Shown: piece after piece, positions 18,592 to 27,300 of the stretch | How the letters are laid out: every line of letters starts with the position of its first letter | How positions within the stretch are numbered: position 1 is the stretch's first letter | Origin: Leucobacter chromiiresistens | GTDB taxonomy: Bacteria; Actinomycetota; Actinomycetes; Actinomycetales; Microbacteriaceae | Assembly: GCF_900102345.1 (NCBI RefSeq) | Contig: NZ_FNKB01000001.1 | Coordinates: 372,001-436,000 of the forward strand | Direction of reading: 5' to 3' | DNA: 64,000 bases | Program-made: the position numbers and the translations under genes | Notes under the pieces: model-generated | The model's input: only the letters and a program-made list of their open reading frames with translations | Told to the model about the DNA's origin: nothing | Databases searched by the model: none

Positions 18592-20241
18592 TCAGCGTCG
18601 CGAGTCGTAGCTCAGCGCGCCGCCGAGCACCGTGGCGACGACGTCGAGGTCGGCGACGCGGGGCGCCGTGAGCGGCGACGCGGAGAACACGGTGAAGTCG
18701 GCCAGCTTGCCGCGCTCGAGCGTGCCCTTGTCGGCGATCTGCCCGGTCGCCCGCGCCGCCCACTCGGTGTGCGTGCGCAGCGCCTCCTCCGGGGTGATCG
18801 CCTCGGCCGCGCCGAGCACGGTGTCGTTCTCGGTGCGCCGGTCGATGGCGGCCTGCATGCCGCGCCGCAGGTTGTTGTCGGCGACCGGCAGATCAGAGGA
18901 TCCGGCGAGCACGATGCCCGCGTCGATCACCGACCGCCCCCGGTACAGCCAGCCCTCGCGGTCGCGGCCCACCCGATCCGCCATCTGGTCGCCGAAGGCG
19001 CTGATGAACCCCGCCTGCGGCGTGACGGCGACCCGCAGGCGCCCCGCGCGCTCCACCTGGTCGGGCCGGGCGATGCCGAAGTGCTCGATGCGGCACGGAA
19101 CGTCGCGGCGCCCGTAGCGATCCTGCGCCTCCTCGATGAGGTCGAGCGCCAGATCGATGGCGGCGTCGCCGATCGCGTGCAGGGCGAGCGGCCAGCCCGC
19201 GCGGTAGGCGCCGAGCGCCCGCTCGCGGTACACCTCGGGCTCGTCGAGCAGGTAGCCGGTGTTGTGGTCGTGCCCGCAGTAGTCCTCGGTGACCGCGGCG
19301 GTGGCGCCGAGCAGCGACCCGTCGAGGAACACCTTCACGTGCCCGAAGCGCACCGCGTCGTCGCCGAACCCGGCGCGGATGCCGAGGTCGAGCCCGGCGC
19401 CCTCGCCCTCGCGGCAGAAGTCGGCGGCGTGCCCGGTGAGGGGCCTGAGGGCGTCGATCGCCGGCATCAGCTGTGCCCGGGAGTGCAGGCGGCCGCGCTC
19501 GGCCGCCGCCTGGTACGCCGCGACCTCGATCGGGCTGTGGCCGATCCACCCGCCGCCGACGCCCGCCTCCGTGAAGCTCGTGATGCCCTGCTCGGCGTAT
19601 CGGCTCGTCGCCGCCTCCAGGGCCTCGACGAGGCGCTCGGTCGCGTAGGGCAGCAGGAGCGCCTGCACGAGCCCCTGCGCCGCCTCCTCGAGCAGGCCGG
19701 TCGGCGCGCCCTGCGCGTCGCGCACCACCACGCCCCCGGTCGGGTTCTCGAACTCCGCGTCGAGCGCCCCGACGAGCCGAAGGGTGGCGGTGTTCGTGAT
19801 GGAGGCGTGGCCCGAGGTGTGGCGCAGGTAGAGCGGACGCTCCCCGGTGATCTCGTCGAGACGGGCGATGTCGGGGAAGGCGCCGCCGTGATGCGCCTGG
19901 TTGAACCCCGTGCCGTGCACCCACGCCTCGGGATCGCCGAGCGCGTCGAGGCGCTCCACCTCGGCGGCGATCTGCGCGTAGAGCGCGTCGAGGCCGCGCG
20001 TCGCGCTGAGATCGATCGAGGTGAGCCCGAGCCCCCACCAGGCGGTGTGGCAGTGCGCGTCGATGAGGCCGGGCGTGATGCAGGCGTCGCCGAAATCGTG
20101 GGTCTCGGCGGCGTCGAGCCCCGCGATCTCCTCGTCGAAGCCGACGATGCGCCCGTTGATGACGCCGACCGAAGTGGCCGTGGGGCGCTCGGGGTGCATG
20201 GTGAGGATCTCACGTGCGGTGAGGATCAGGTCGAGTTGCAT
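18592..20241 (-). CDS. Amidohydrolase_3 (YtcJ-like) metal-dependent hydrolase
   Basis: 549 residues with the YtcJ layout: N-terminal beta-sandwich, DAHCHT (61-66) metal motif, a long insertion, LHAIGDAAID with a second ligand His, IEHFGIARP, SSDLPV and a final strand GKLADFTVFSASPL. Members hydrolyse exocyclic C-N bonds in amides or N-acyl compounds; the substrate is unknown. It starts 10 bp after the ThDP gene stop with GAGGAG ahead of ATG 20241, so the two are co-transcribed. A second, divergent paralogue lies at 27301-28974. Confidence 0.85.
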   Translation of the reverse strand: MQLDLILTAREILTMHPERPTATSVGVINGRIVGFDEEIAGLDAAETHDFGDACITPGLIDAHCHTAWWGLGLTSIDLSATRGLDALYAQIAAEVERLDALGDPEAWVHGTGFNQAHHGGAFPDIARLDEITGERPLYLRHTSGHASITNTATLRLVGALDAEFENPTGGVVVRDAQGAPTGLLEEAAQGLVQALLLPYATERLVEALEAATSRYAEQGITSFTEAGVGGGWIGHSPIEVAAYQAAAERGRLHSRAQLMPAIDALRPLTGHAADFCREGEGAGLDLGIRAGFGDDAVRFGHVKVFLDGSLLGATAAVTEDYCGHDHNTGYLLDEPEVYRERALGAYRAGWPLALHAIGDAAIDLALDLIEEAQDRYGRRDVPCRIEHFGIARPDQVERAGRLRVAVTPQAGFISAFGDQMADRVGRDREGWLYRGRSVIDAGIVLAGSSDLPVADNNLRRGMQAAIDRRTENDTVLGAAEAITPEEALRTHTEWAARATGQIADKGTLERGKLADFTVFSASPLTAPRVADLDVVATVLGGALSYDSRR

Positions 20242-20251
20242 GGGTGTCTCC

Positions 20252-21934
20252 TCAGGCTGCGATCTCGCCCGCGGCGGGCGGCATGACGCTCTCGTCGATG
20301 AGCAGGTGGATGAGTGCGGGGCCCTCGGCGGCGAGCGCGCGGTCGAGGGCCGCGGCGAACTCCTCGGTGCGCTCCACCCGCTCGCCGTGGCCGCCGAACG
20401 AGCGCATCCAGGCGGCGAAGTCGGGGTTCGCCATCCGCGTGCCCGATGGGCGGCCGGGGTAGTGCCGCTCCTGGTGCTGCACGATGGTGCCGTAGATGCC
20501 GTTGTCGACCACGATCACGAGCGGTGCCGCCCCGTGGGCGAAGGCCGTGGCGAGCTCCTGCCCGTTCATCATGAAGTCGCCGTCGCCGCACACCGCGACG
20601 ACGGGGCGTTCGGGGAAGGCGAGGGAGGCGGCCACGGCGGCGGGCACCGCGAGCCCCATGGCGCCGTTGCGGGCCCCGACGAGGCTCGCGGGCGTGCGGT
20701 GCTGCACGAAGCGGTGCGCCCAGATGGTCGCGTTGCCCGCCCCGAACGTCAGCACCGCTCGGCCGCCGAGCCGGTCGTCGAGCTCGCCGAACGCGATGCC
20801 GAGGTCGACGCCCGGCTGCTCGACGCCCGCGGGAATGCCCGAGACGCCGGCGACGCCCGGCACGGAGGCGTCGGGGCGGTGGGCCGCGAACCGCTGCTGC
20901 GCGGCTGCACGTGCGTCCATCCACTCCATGCCCCGCCCGCCGCGCGCCGATGCGCGATCGATGGCGCCGAGCGCCTCGACGAACGCCGCCGGAGTCGCGA
21001 GCACCTGCTGGTCGATGCGCCCCGCGTGCATCGCGGCCTCCGGGTCCATCGACACGAGCACGGTCTCCGCCGCGAAGCCGAGACGGTAGCCGTCGCTCAT
21101 CACGTCGGATCGGCCGCACCCGACGAACACGAGGAGGTCGGCCGCGGCGTACCCCGCGGCGACCGCGTCGGCGCGGCCGTACCCGAGCCAGCCGGCCCAC
21201 GCCGGGCCCTCGTGGGGAACGGCGTCGTAGGCGCGCCAGTCGGCGAACACCGGAACGCCGGCGTCGGCCGCGAAGTCGAGCAGCGCCCGGCCCGCTCCCG
21301 TGTGCCAGCCGTCTCCGCCCGCGATGATCGCGGGGCGCTCGGCGCGGGCGAGGCGATCCGCGATCGCGGCGATCTCCCCCGCCGAGGGCTGCGGATCCGG
21401 CACCGGGATCGGGGTGCTCGGGGCCGCGTCGGTGAGCTCCACCAGCACGTCCTCGGGGAGCCCGACGACCACCGGGCCGGGGCGGCCGGCGGCGGCGACG
21501 CGCAACGCCTCCGCGACGAGCTCGCCCGCCCGGTCGGCGTCGTCGATCGTCACGACCCGCTTCGCGGTCGAGCCGAACCAGCCGGTCAGGCTGAACTCCT
21601 GGAACGAGTCGCGTTCCCGATCGGCGACCGGGATCAGGCCGACGAAGAGCACCAGCGGCGTCGCATCCTGCCACGCCGTGTGGATCGCGATCATCGCGTT
21701 CGCGGCGCCCGGCCCGCGGGTCACCATCGCGACGCCCGGCAGCCCCGTGAGCCGGCCCTCGGCGAGCGCCATGAAGCCCGCCCCGCCCTCCTGACGGCAG
21801 ACGACCGTCTCGATCGTCGAATCGTGCAGCCCGTCGAGCACGTCGAGGTAGCTCTCGCCGGGAACGGCGTAGACGCGCGGCACGCCGTGCGCCTCCAGGG
21901 TGCGGACGATGAGGTGGCCGGCCGACTGTGACAT
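20252..21934 (-). CDS. Thiamine-diphosphate-dependent enzyme (acetolactate synthase-like)
   Basis: 560 residues in the usual three domains: PYR (1-175, with catalytic Glu49 in RQEGGAGFMA), a central Rossmann-like domain (190-325) and PP (about 365-545). The ThDP/Mg motif is GDGDFMMNGQELATAFAHG ending in VDNGIYG. It resembles ALS-like catabolic enzymes (benzaldehyde lyase, 2-oxoacid decarboxylase, glyoxylate carboligase relatives) rather than IlvB, as no ilvN regulatory subunit is adjacent. Its cluster (transporter, amidohydrolase, M20 ureide hydrolase, PucR regulator) suggests it handles a 2-oxoacid or glyoxylate released from a nitrogenous substrate; that is inference. Confidence 0.82.
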   Translation of the reverse strand: MSQSAGHLIVRTLEAHGVPRVYAVPGESYLDVLDGLHDSTIETVVCRQEGGAGFMALAEGRLTGLPGVAMVTRGPGAANAMIAIHTAWQDATPLVLFVGLIPVADRERDSFQEFSLTGWFGSTAKRVVTIDDADRAGELVAEALRVAAAGRPGPVVVGLPEDVLVELTDAAPSTPIPVPDPQPSAGEIAAIADRLARAERPAIIAGGDGWHTGAGRALLDFAADAGVPVFADWRAYDAVPHEGPAWAGWLGYGRADAVAAGYAAADLLVFVGCGRSDVMSDGYRLGFAAETVLVSMDPEAAMHAGRIDQQVLATPAAFVEALGAIDRASARGGRGMEWMDARAAAQQRFAAHRPDASVPGVAGVSGIPAGVEQPGVDLGIAFGELDDRLGGRAVLTFGAGNATIWAHRFVQHRTPASLVGARNGAMGLAVPAAVAASLAFPERPVVAVCGDGDFMMNGQELATAFAHGAAPLVIVVDNGIYGTIVQHQERHYPGRPSGTRMANPDFAAWMRSFGGHGERVERTEEFAAALDRALAAEGPALIHLLIDESVMPPAAGEIAA

Positions 21935-21976
21935 GTGGTGCGATCCTTCCGAGAACGAGGGGGCGGGAACGGGAGA

Positions 21977-22015
21977 GGCCGGTGCGGGCCCTCGACACGA
22001 GGGTCCGCACCGGCC
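21977..22015 (-). terminator. Strong hairpin after the MHS transporter
   Basis: 18-bp arms (21977-21994 and 21998-22015) with one mismatch and a 3-nt loop, immediately downstream of the transporter stop at 22023. It lacks a T-tract. It may terminate or reduce read-through into the ThDP gene, giving the transporter higher expression than the enzymes. Confidence 0.6.
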
Positions 22016-22022
22016 CCGTCGA

Positions 22023-23354
22023 TCAGTGCTTGAAGCCGGGCAGCTTCACGCTGAGGCGCGGCGCGACGGCGCCCGCGAATGCCGAGAAGAGGCTCAGGAA
22101 GATGAGCATCGCAGCGGCGGGCCACCAGTGATCTGCCGCGGCGGCGACGAAGCCGGTCGCGAGCAGCGGGATGAAGCCCGAGAGCATGCCGGCGGTGTTC
22201 TGCGCCAGGCCCACGCCGGTGTAGCGCGTCTTCGCCGGGAAGAGCCCGGTGAGCACCGTGCCCGAGGCCGCGTAGGGCAGCGAGAGCGCGGCCACGGCGA
22301 GCGTCATCGCGAGCACCACGAGCACCGGGTTGCCCGACGCGAGCATCAGGAAGGCCGGGATCGCGACGATCGCCGAAGCCACGCCGCCCCACAGGATCAC
22401 GCGGCTCGCGCCGTACTTCGACCCCAGCATGCCGCCCCACAGCAGCATGAAGATCTCGACGAACGCGGCCACCATGCTGCCGAGCAGCATCAGCGACGAG
22501 TCGTAGCCGAGCACGTTCACGCCGTAGTACACGCAGAACGCGGTGACGAGGTAGAACCCGCCCACACCGAGCAGGGCCGCCGCCATGCCCACGATGATCT
22601 GCTTCCAGCTGTGCTTGAAGGTGCTGGCGACGGGGGTCTTGTCGACCTCGCCCGACTCCTCGAGCTGGCGGAAGACGGGCGACTCCTCGAGCTTCGAGCG
22701 GATGTACACGGCCACGAGCAGCAGCGGGAACGCGATGAGGAACGGGATGCGCCAGCCCCACGAGTCGAAGCTCTGCTGCGACAGGATGAGCGTCATCACG
22801 AAGAAGCCGCCCGACGAGAAGATGGTGCCGATGGGCGAGCCGATCTGCGGGATCGCCGCGTACCGGGCGCGGAGGTGCAGCGGGGCGTTCTCTACGACGA
22901 TGGTCATGGCGCCCGACCACTCGCCGCCCACGAAGAGGCCCTGCAGCACGCGCATCAGCACGAGCAGCACCGGGGCCGCGATGCCGATGGCCGCGTAGGT
23001 GGGGAGCAGGCCGATGAGGCCGGTGACGACGCCGATGCCGACGATCGTGATCATCAGCACCTTGCGGCGGCCGATGCTGTCGCCCATGCGGCCGAAGATG
23101 ATGCCGCCGATCGGGCGCGCCGCGAGGCCGACGCCGAAGGTGGCGAACGAGGCGAGCGCCGCCGCCGTCGCGTTCTCGCTCGTGAAGTACTGGACGTTGA
23201 AGACCAGAGCGGCGGCAGCGCTGAACAGGAAGAAGTCGTACCATTCGAGAGCGGTGCCGATGAGGGCTCCGATCGCGACCTTGTTCGCGTCCTTGACGCT
23301 CAGTTCTTGCGTGGCACCGTATTCGATCGATGCCGTGTGGGTTGTCTCGCTCAT
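22023..23354 (-). CDS. MFS transporter, metabolite:H+ symporter (MHS) family
   Basis: 443 residues, 12 predicted membrane helices. MHS marks are ALEWYDFFLF in helix 1, ARPIGGIIFGRMGDSIGRRK in the 2-3 loop, RVLQGLFVGGEWSGA in helix 4-5, and a long N-terminal cytoplasmic segment. Relatives carry small carboxylates, betaines, shikimate or aromatic acids into the cell with protons. ATG 23354 follows GGAGAG. It is first in the operon with the ThDP enzyme and hydrolases and is divergent from PucR, so it probably imports the substrate of that pathway. Confidence 0.88.
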   Translation of the reverse strand: MSETTHTASIEYGATQELSVKDANKVAIGALIGTALEWYDFFLFSAAAALVFNVQYFTSENATAAALASFATFGVGLAARPIGGIIFGRMGDSIGRRKVLMITIVGIGVVTGLIGLLPTYAAIGIAAPVLLVLMRVLQGLFVGGEWSGAMTIVVENAPLHLRARYAAIPQIGSPIGTIFSSGGFFVMTLILSQQSFDSWGWRIPFLIAFPLLLVAVYIRSKLEESPVFRQLEESGEVDKTPVASTFKHSWKQIIVGMAAALLGVGGFYLVTAFCVYYGVNVLGYDSSLMLLGSMVAAFVEIFMLLWGGMLGSKYGASRVILWGGVASAIVAIPAFLMLASGNPVLVVLAMTLAVAALSLPYAASGTVLTGLFPAKTRYTGVGLAQNTAGMLSGFIPLLATGFVAAAADHWWPAAAMLIFLSLFSAFAGAVAPRLSVKLPGFKH

Positions 23355-23485
23355 GCGTTCTCTCCGTCGAGGATGCGGGATCCGGGCGTGCGGCACGCGC
23401 ACGATTGCGCGGGCGTCGGTACTCGATTTTCGCAGGGAATCCGCACATCCGGAGTGCCATATCGCCCCCGAACACGCGCAGATTT

Positions 23486-23507
23486 CAGTGCATGTGCACA
23501 TACACTG
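23486..23507 (+). promoter_or_regulatory. 22-bp near-perfect palindrome in front of the PucR gene
   Basis: CAGTG (23486-23490) and CACTG (23503-23507) flank the self-complementary core ATGTGCACAT (23492-23501); only the pair at 23491/23502 does not match. It reaches the Shine-Dalgarno TGGAGG and lies between divergent pucR and transporter genes, a likely site for autoregulation. PucR binding is inferred. Confidence 0.6.
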
Positions 23508-23512
23508 GAGGC

Positions 23513-24685
23513 ATGGACGCCCGCTCCGCCGCCGCGCTCAGCGACACCCCCACCCCCGACGACCGCGGCCGGTGGCTGGAGCTGCTCGCACAGCTCGACC
23601 CCGAAGCGCTCACCGACCGCTTCCTCTCGCAGGTCGGCGCGGTGCCCGGCTACGACCCGGCTCCGATCCCCGTCTCCGAGCTGCGCCGCACGGGCACGCT
23701 CTCGTTCATCTCCCTGATCGAAGGGCTGCGGGCGGGCGGATTCGCCGCCCCCGTACCCGTCGCCACCGACGTCGGCGTCTCGCGGGCGCGCGCCGGGATC
23801 CCCCTCACCTCGCTCATGACCGCCATCCGCCACGACTTCACCGTGCTGTGGGAGGCGCTCACCCGGGCGGCCTCGGCCGCCGACGCCGAGCTCATCGTGC
23901 GGCACACGAACATCGTGCTGCGCACCGTCGACGACTACGTGCACCAGACCGAGGCCGCCTACCTCGACGAGCTGCAGCGCATGAACGAGGAGCGGGCGTC
24001 GGTGCGGCAGGGGCTCATCGCGGCGCTCTTCCAGGACGCGCAGCCCGGCCCCGAGCGCCTTCAAACGATCGCCGCCGACCTCGGGCTCGCCGAGACCGCC
24101 CCGCTGCACGTCGTCGCCGCCGTCGGCGACGACATCGCTGCGCTGCGCGTGCACATCTCCGAACTCGAACGCGCGGGCGGGCGCGTCTACACCCACCACC
24201 TCGGCGAGACCCTCATCGCCTTCATGCGGCAGACGCCGCTCCCCGGAACCCGGCTCGCGGAGGTCGCGGCGCGCGCGCTCGACCTGCGCGTCGGCGTGGC
24301 GCGAGCGCTCGCCGGGGTCGCCGACCTGCGACAGGCCGCCGCCACCGCGCGGGCGCTGGCGCTGGCGTTCACCGCCGACGAGACCGGGGCGATGACGTGG
24401 AGCCGCGGCTGGGCGCGGCTCGCGGCCCGCAGCCTGCTCGACGCCGGCAGCCCGATCCTCGCCGACGTGCACGACGCGCTCGCGCGCTGCACCCCCGCCG
24501 AGCGCGTACGGCTCGAGGAGGCGGTGCGCCGATACCTCGACACCGGCAGCATCGGCGCCGCCGCCGAGGCGCTCTACTGCCACCGCAACACCCTCGCGAA
24601 CCGGCTGCGCCGCTTCGCCGACCTCACGGGCGTCGACCCGCTCGTGCCCGCGGACGCGGCGCGCCTCGTCGTCGGCTGGGCCTGA
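23513..24685 (+). CDS. PucR-family transcriptional regulator
   Basis: 390 residues from ATG 23513, which follows TGGAGG by 5 bp. The C-terminus has the PucR HTH_30 (YLDTGSIGAAAEALYCHRNTLANRLRRF, about 345-375), preceded by a GGDEF-like sensor fold (CdaR-type, about 160-320) and a helical N-terminal region. PucR/CdaR-type proteins usually activate purine, allantoin, sugar-acid or amino acid catabolic genes. Divergence from the MHS/ThDP/hydrolase operon makes that its probable target. The gene converges with the second M20 gene. Confidence 0.87.
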   Translation: MDARSAAALSDTPTPDDRGRWLELLAQLDPEALTDRFLSQVGAVPGYDPAPIPVSELRRTGTLSFISLIEGLRAGGFAAPVPVATDVGVSRARAGIPLTSLMTAIRHDFTVLWEALTRAASAADAELIVRHTNIVLRTVDDYVHQTEAAYLDELQRMNEERASVRQGLIAALFQDAQPGPERLQTIAADLGLAETAPLHVVAAVGDDIAALRVHISELERAGGRVYTHHLGETLIAFMRQTPLPGTRLAEVAARALDLRVGVARALAGVADLRQAAATARALALAFTADETGAMTWSRGWARLAARSLLDAGSPILADVHDALARCTPAERVRLEEAVRRYLDTGSIGAAAEALYCHRNTLANRLRRFADLTGVDPLVPADAARLVVGWA

Positions 24686-24766
24686 TCAGGCGGGGGCCGG
24701 GTCGGGCGGCGACCGGCGGGCGCCCAGTCGGGCGGGGGTGACCGGCGCCGGGTGATCGGGGTCGGA

Positions 24767-26167
24767 TCAGGCGAGGCGATCCGCGACGATGCGCTGCAGC
24801 GCGGCGAGCGAGAGCGTCACCGACTCCACGTCGATGCGCTCGTCGTTGCCGTGCACGCCCTCGCGGTACCGCTCGTAGCTCCAGTCGGGGCCGAGCAGCC
24901 CGAAGCCGTACGCCGGGATGCCGAGCTCGCGCAGCACGCGCGCATCCGATCCGCCGGCCGCCATGATCGGCACGACCGGGGCGTCGGCGACCGCGGCGAC
25001 CGCGCGCTCGATCGCGGCGAAGAGCGGGGTGTCGGAGGGCGACGTCGTGGCCGCCCAGCCCCGCAGGTGCTCGATCTCGATGTCATCGGCGAGCGGCCCG
25101 AGCACGACGCGCAGCAGGTGGTCGACCTCCGCGTCCGTGGTGCCGGGGAGGGTGCGGATGTCGAGGTCGATCGTGCCCATCGCGGGGATCACGTTGTGCG
25201 TCATGCCGGCGCGCAGCACCGTCGGAGACATCGTGATGCGCGACACCGCATGCGCGTACCCGGCGATGCCGCCGAGGTGCGGCAGCGCGGCGTCGAGCCG
25301 CACCGGGTCGCGCAGCCGCTCGGCGAGCGCCGGATCCTCAATGCGCGCGCTGACGAACGCGTTCCAGAGCGGCCCGAGCTGGGCGGCCGGCATCACCTCG
25401 CCGAGGCGCTGCAGCACCTCGCCCACGCGGTACGACGCGCTCTTCGCCCCGTACGGGATCGACGCGTGGCCGGGCTTGCCGTGGATCACGAGGCGCCGCC
25501 CGGCGGATCCCTTCTCGGCCACCTCGATGGCCACGTGGCGGCCCATGCGCATGCCGCCCGACTCCGAGAGCGCCTCGGTCACCCGCACGACCTCGGGGTG
25601 CTGGCGCACCAGCCAGTGGATGCCGTACTCGCCGCCGCCCTCCTCGTCGGCGACCGCGATCAGCACGAGGTCGCCGCGGGGCGGCTCGGGGGCGAGCGCG
25701 GCGTCGCGCAGCACGCAGGCGAACGCGGCGGTGAGGTACAGCATGTCGACGGCGCCGCGCCCCCAGATCTCGCCGTCGATGAGATCGCCGCCGAAGGGGT
25801 TGCGGGTCCAGCCGTCGGGGTCCACCGGCACGACGTCGAGGTGGCCGAGCAGACCGAGCGACGGGGCGTCGGGGTCGGTGCCGGTGCCGCGGAGGCGCGC
25901 GACGAGCGAGGCGCGGCCGGGCGCAGATTCGAGCACGTGCGTCTCCACGCGGCCGGTGGCCACGGCGTCGGCGAGGAAGCGCTGCAGCACGCGCACGCTG
26001 CGGATCTCCTGCCCCGACCCCACGCTGCCGTCGTTGACGCACGCCTCGCGGATCAGTGCGCGCAGCAGCGCGATCGTGTCTGCGGCCGAGCCGGTCGCAG
26101 ACGGCTGCAGGGCCGATTCCGGTGCAGCCGGGGTCGATGCCGTCGATTCCTCGCCGCGTTCAGACAC
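24767..26167 (-). CDS. M20/M25/M40 metallopeptidase (dipeptidase or acyl-amino acid hydrolase type)
   Basis: 466 residues from GTG 26167, chosen because GAGGAGG lies 9 bp upstream; an in-frame GTG at 26206 is an alternative. GHLDVVPVDPDGW, GRGAVDMLY and ADEEGGGEYG carry the two-metal ligands and catalytic Glu, and AAGGSDARVLRELGIPAYGFG carries the last ligand. The HGKPGHASIPYGAKSA dimerisation domain is typical of carboxypeptidase/dipeptidase-like M20 enzymes. It differs from the AtzC-like M20 at 17173. The product is probably cytoplasmic and frees amino acids from N-acyl or dipeptide substrates, perhaps delivered by the nearby ABC importer. Confidence 0.83.
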   Translation of the reverse strand: MSERGEESTASTPAAPESALQPSATGSAADTIALLRALIREACVNDGSVGSGQEIRSVRVLQRFLADAVATGRVETHVLESAPGRASLVARLRGTGTDPDAPSLGLLGHLDVVPVDPDGWTRNPFGGDLIDGEIWGRGAVDMLYLTAAFACVLRDAALAPEPPRGDLVLIAVADEEGGGEYGIHWLVRQHPEVVRVTEALSESGGMRMGRHVAIEVAEKGSAGRRLVIHGKPGHASIPYGAKSASYRVGEVLQRLGEVMPAAQLGPLWNAFVSARIEDPALAERLRDPVRLDAALPHLGGIAGYAHAVSRITMSPTVLRAGMTHNVIPAMGTIDLDIRTLPGTTDAEVDHLLRVVLGPLADDIEIEHLRGWAATTSPSDTPLFAAIERAVAAVADAPVVPIMAAGGSDARVLRELGIPAYGFGLLGPDWSYERYREGVHGNDERIDVESVTLSLAALQRIVADRLA

Positions 26168-26297
26168 CGGCTGCCACCTCCTCTTCTCGGGCCGCGCCCG
26201 GGTCACCCGTCCAGCCTACTCGGGTGCCGCGGCGCGGGGTCGAGCGGGGTGACGCCGCGCACCGCTCCGCGCTCCCCCGCCGCTGCGGCCCGTGCGC

Positions 26298-26461
26298 GCC
26301 CGCCGGCGCACACCGCGTTCGCCGATCCACCCGTGTTTCGCATGTGCGTCGGCGAGAAACGTGTGCACCGGCGGGCGCGGCGCGGCGAGAAACGTGTGCA
26401 CCGGCGGGCGCGGCGCGGGGGGAAGGGCGGTGCACCGGCGAGAAACGTGTGCACCGGCGGG
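26298..26461. repeat. Amplified palindrome: one inverted and three direct copies of a GTGTGCACCGGCGGGC arm
   Basis: A 33-bp unit (core GAGAAACGTGTGCACCGGCG) occurs at 26351-26383 and 26384-26416, with a 25-bp partial copy at 26437-26461. An inverted version of its 16-bp end lies at 26298-26313 (15 of 16 match), so the RNA could fold into alternative long hairpins. It directly follows the TetR stop and precedes the M20 start. Confidence 0.75.
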
Positions 26462-26462
26462 T

Positions 26463-27131
26463 TCAGGCCGACACGGCGCGCTCGACGGAGTCGAGGATCG
26501 CCGAGACGCCCGCGCGGAACACCGTCATGCCGTCGACGGCGAGCAGCGCGTCGCGATGCGCGTCGACGAGGGGGTACTCCGAGAGGGCGATGGGCCCGAA
26601 CGTGCTGATCCAGGGGATCGAGCCGTCGCGGGCGAGGGGCCCGCGCTGGAAGGTCTCGTTGGCCATCGCCGAGGAGTGGGCGAGCATGAAGCCCGAGATC
26701 GCCGCGTAGAAGCGGATGAGGTCGTCGCCCGAGAGCCCCGCCTCGACGAGCATCTCGAGGAGGAACTCGACGGCGGACGCGTCGCCGGGGCCCGCCGGGT
26801 CGGTGACGGCGCCCTCCTTGCCGATCGCGGGGTATTCGAGGCTGAGCTCGGCGGTGCGCGTCACGACGACCTCGACCCGCTCGCGCCACGTGCCGCTCGC
26901 CGCCCGGCCCGCTTCGGCCGCCCAACCGCTGAGGCGGTCGAGGGAGGCGCGCACCAGTTCGTCCTTGTTGCGGAAGTGCCGATACATCGCCGACGCGTCG
27001 ACGCCGAGGTGCTCGCCGAGGCGCTTGAAGGTGACGCGGGAGGTGGGTTCGGTGCGCGCGAGTTCGAGCACCCCGTCGATGATCGTGCGCTGATCCAGTC
27101 GCACGCGTCTCACCCCGGCACCACTCGCCAC
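26463..27131 (-). CDS. TetR-family transcriptional repressor
   Basis: 222 residues from GTG 27131 with GGAGG upstream. N-terminal TetR HTH at about 14-62 (VTFKRLGEHLGVDASAMYRHFRNKDELVRA), then a helical ligand/dimer domain with ISGFMLAHSSAMANE. It is divergent from the amidohydrolase/ABC operon with a perfect palindrome between them, so it most likely represses that operon and perhaps itself. The ligand is probably a substrate or product of the operon. Its end abuts the repeat cluster at 26298-26461. Confidence 0.88.
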   Translation of the reverse strand: MASGAGVRRVRLDQRTIIDGVLELARTEPTSRVTFKRLGEHLGVDASAMYRHFRNKDELVRASLDRLSGWAAEAGRAASGTWRERVEVVVTRTAELSLEYPAIGKEGAVTDPAGPGDASAVEFLLEMLVEAGLSGDDLIRFYAAISGFMLAHSSAMANETFQRGPLARDGSIPWISTFGPIALSEYPLVDAHRDALLAVDGMTVFRAGVSAILDSVERAVSA

Positions 27132-27206
27132 CCTCGGCCTCCGTCGTCAGCTGCGTCTCTCCCGCGTCTCGCGGTGGTCTCAGTGTAGCCAGCGCGGATC
27201 ACGAAT

Positions 27207-27235
27207 AGTCAACGTCCATGTCATCGACGTTGACT
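27207..27235 (+). promoter_or_regulatory. TetR operator candidate with 10-bp perfect arms
   Basis: AGTCAACGTC (27207-27216) and GACGTTGACT (27226-27235) form a perfect inverted repeat with a 9-bp spacer, between divergent tetR and amidohydrolase genes. The right arm includes the TTGACT -35 hexamer, so bound repressor would block polymerase. Confidence 0.8.
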
Positions 27236-27258
27236 CGGCGGCGGATCTCGCCTACCGT
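27230..27258 (+). promoter_or_regulatory. Sigma-70-type promoter of the amidohydrolase/ABC operon
   Basis: -35 TTGACT (27230-27235), 17-bp spacer, -10 TACCGT (27253-27258). The start codon GTG 27301 follows GAAGGAGG. The -35 box overlaps the TetR operator arm. Confidence 0.6.
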
Positions 27259-27300
27259 GAACTCCTACGCATCGAAGAAGATACGCCGAAGGAGGCTGCG

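Noticed and set aside
17221..20286. Very long (over 1000 codons) plus-strand frame across the M20 and amidohydrolase genes
   Set aside because: It is antisense to two genes with clear catalytic motifs and has Arg/Gly/Glu-rich, low-complexity composition.
20252..21934. ilvB acetolactate synthase of branched-chain synthesis
   Set aside because: No ilvN or ilvC nearby and a catabolic setting; only the ThDP-enzyme fold is supported.
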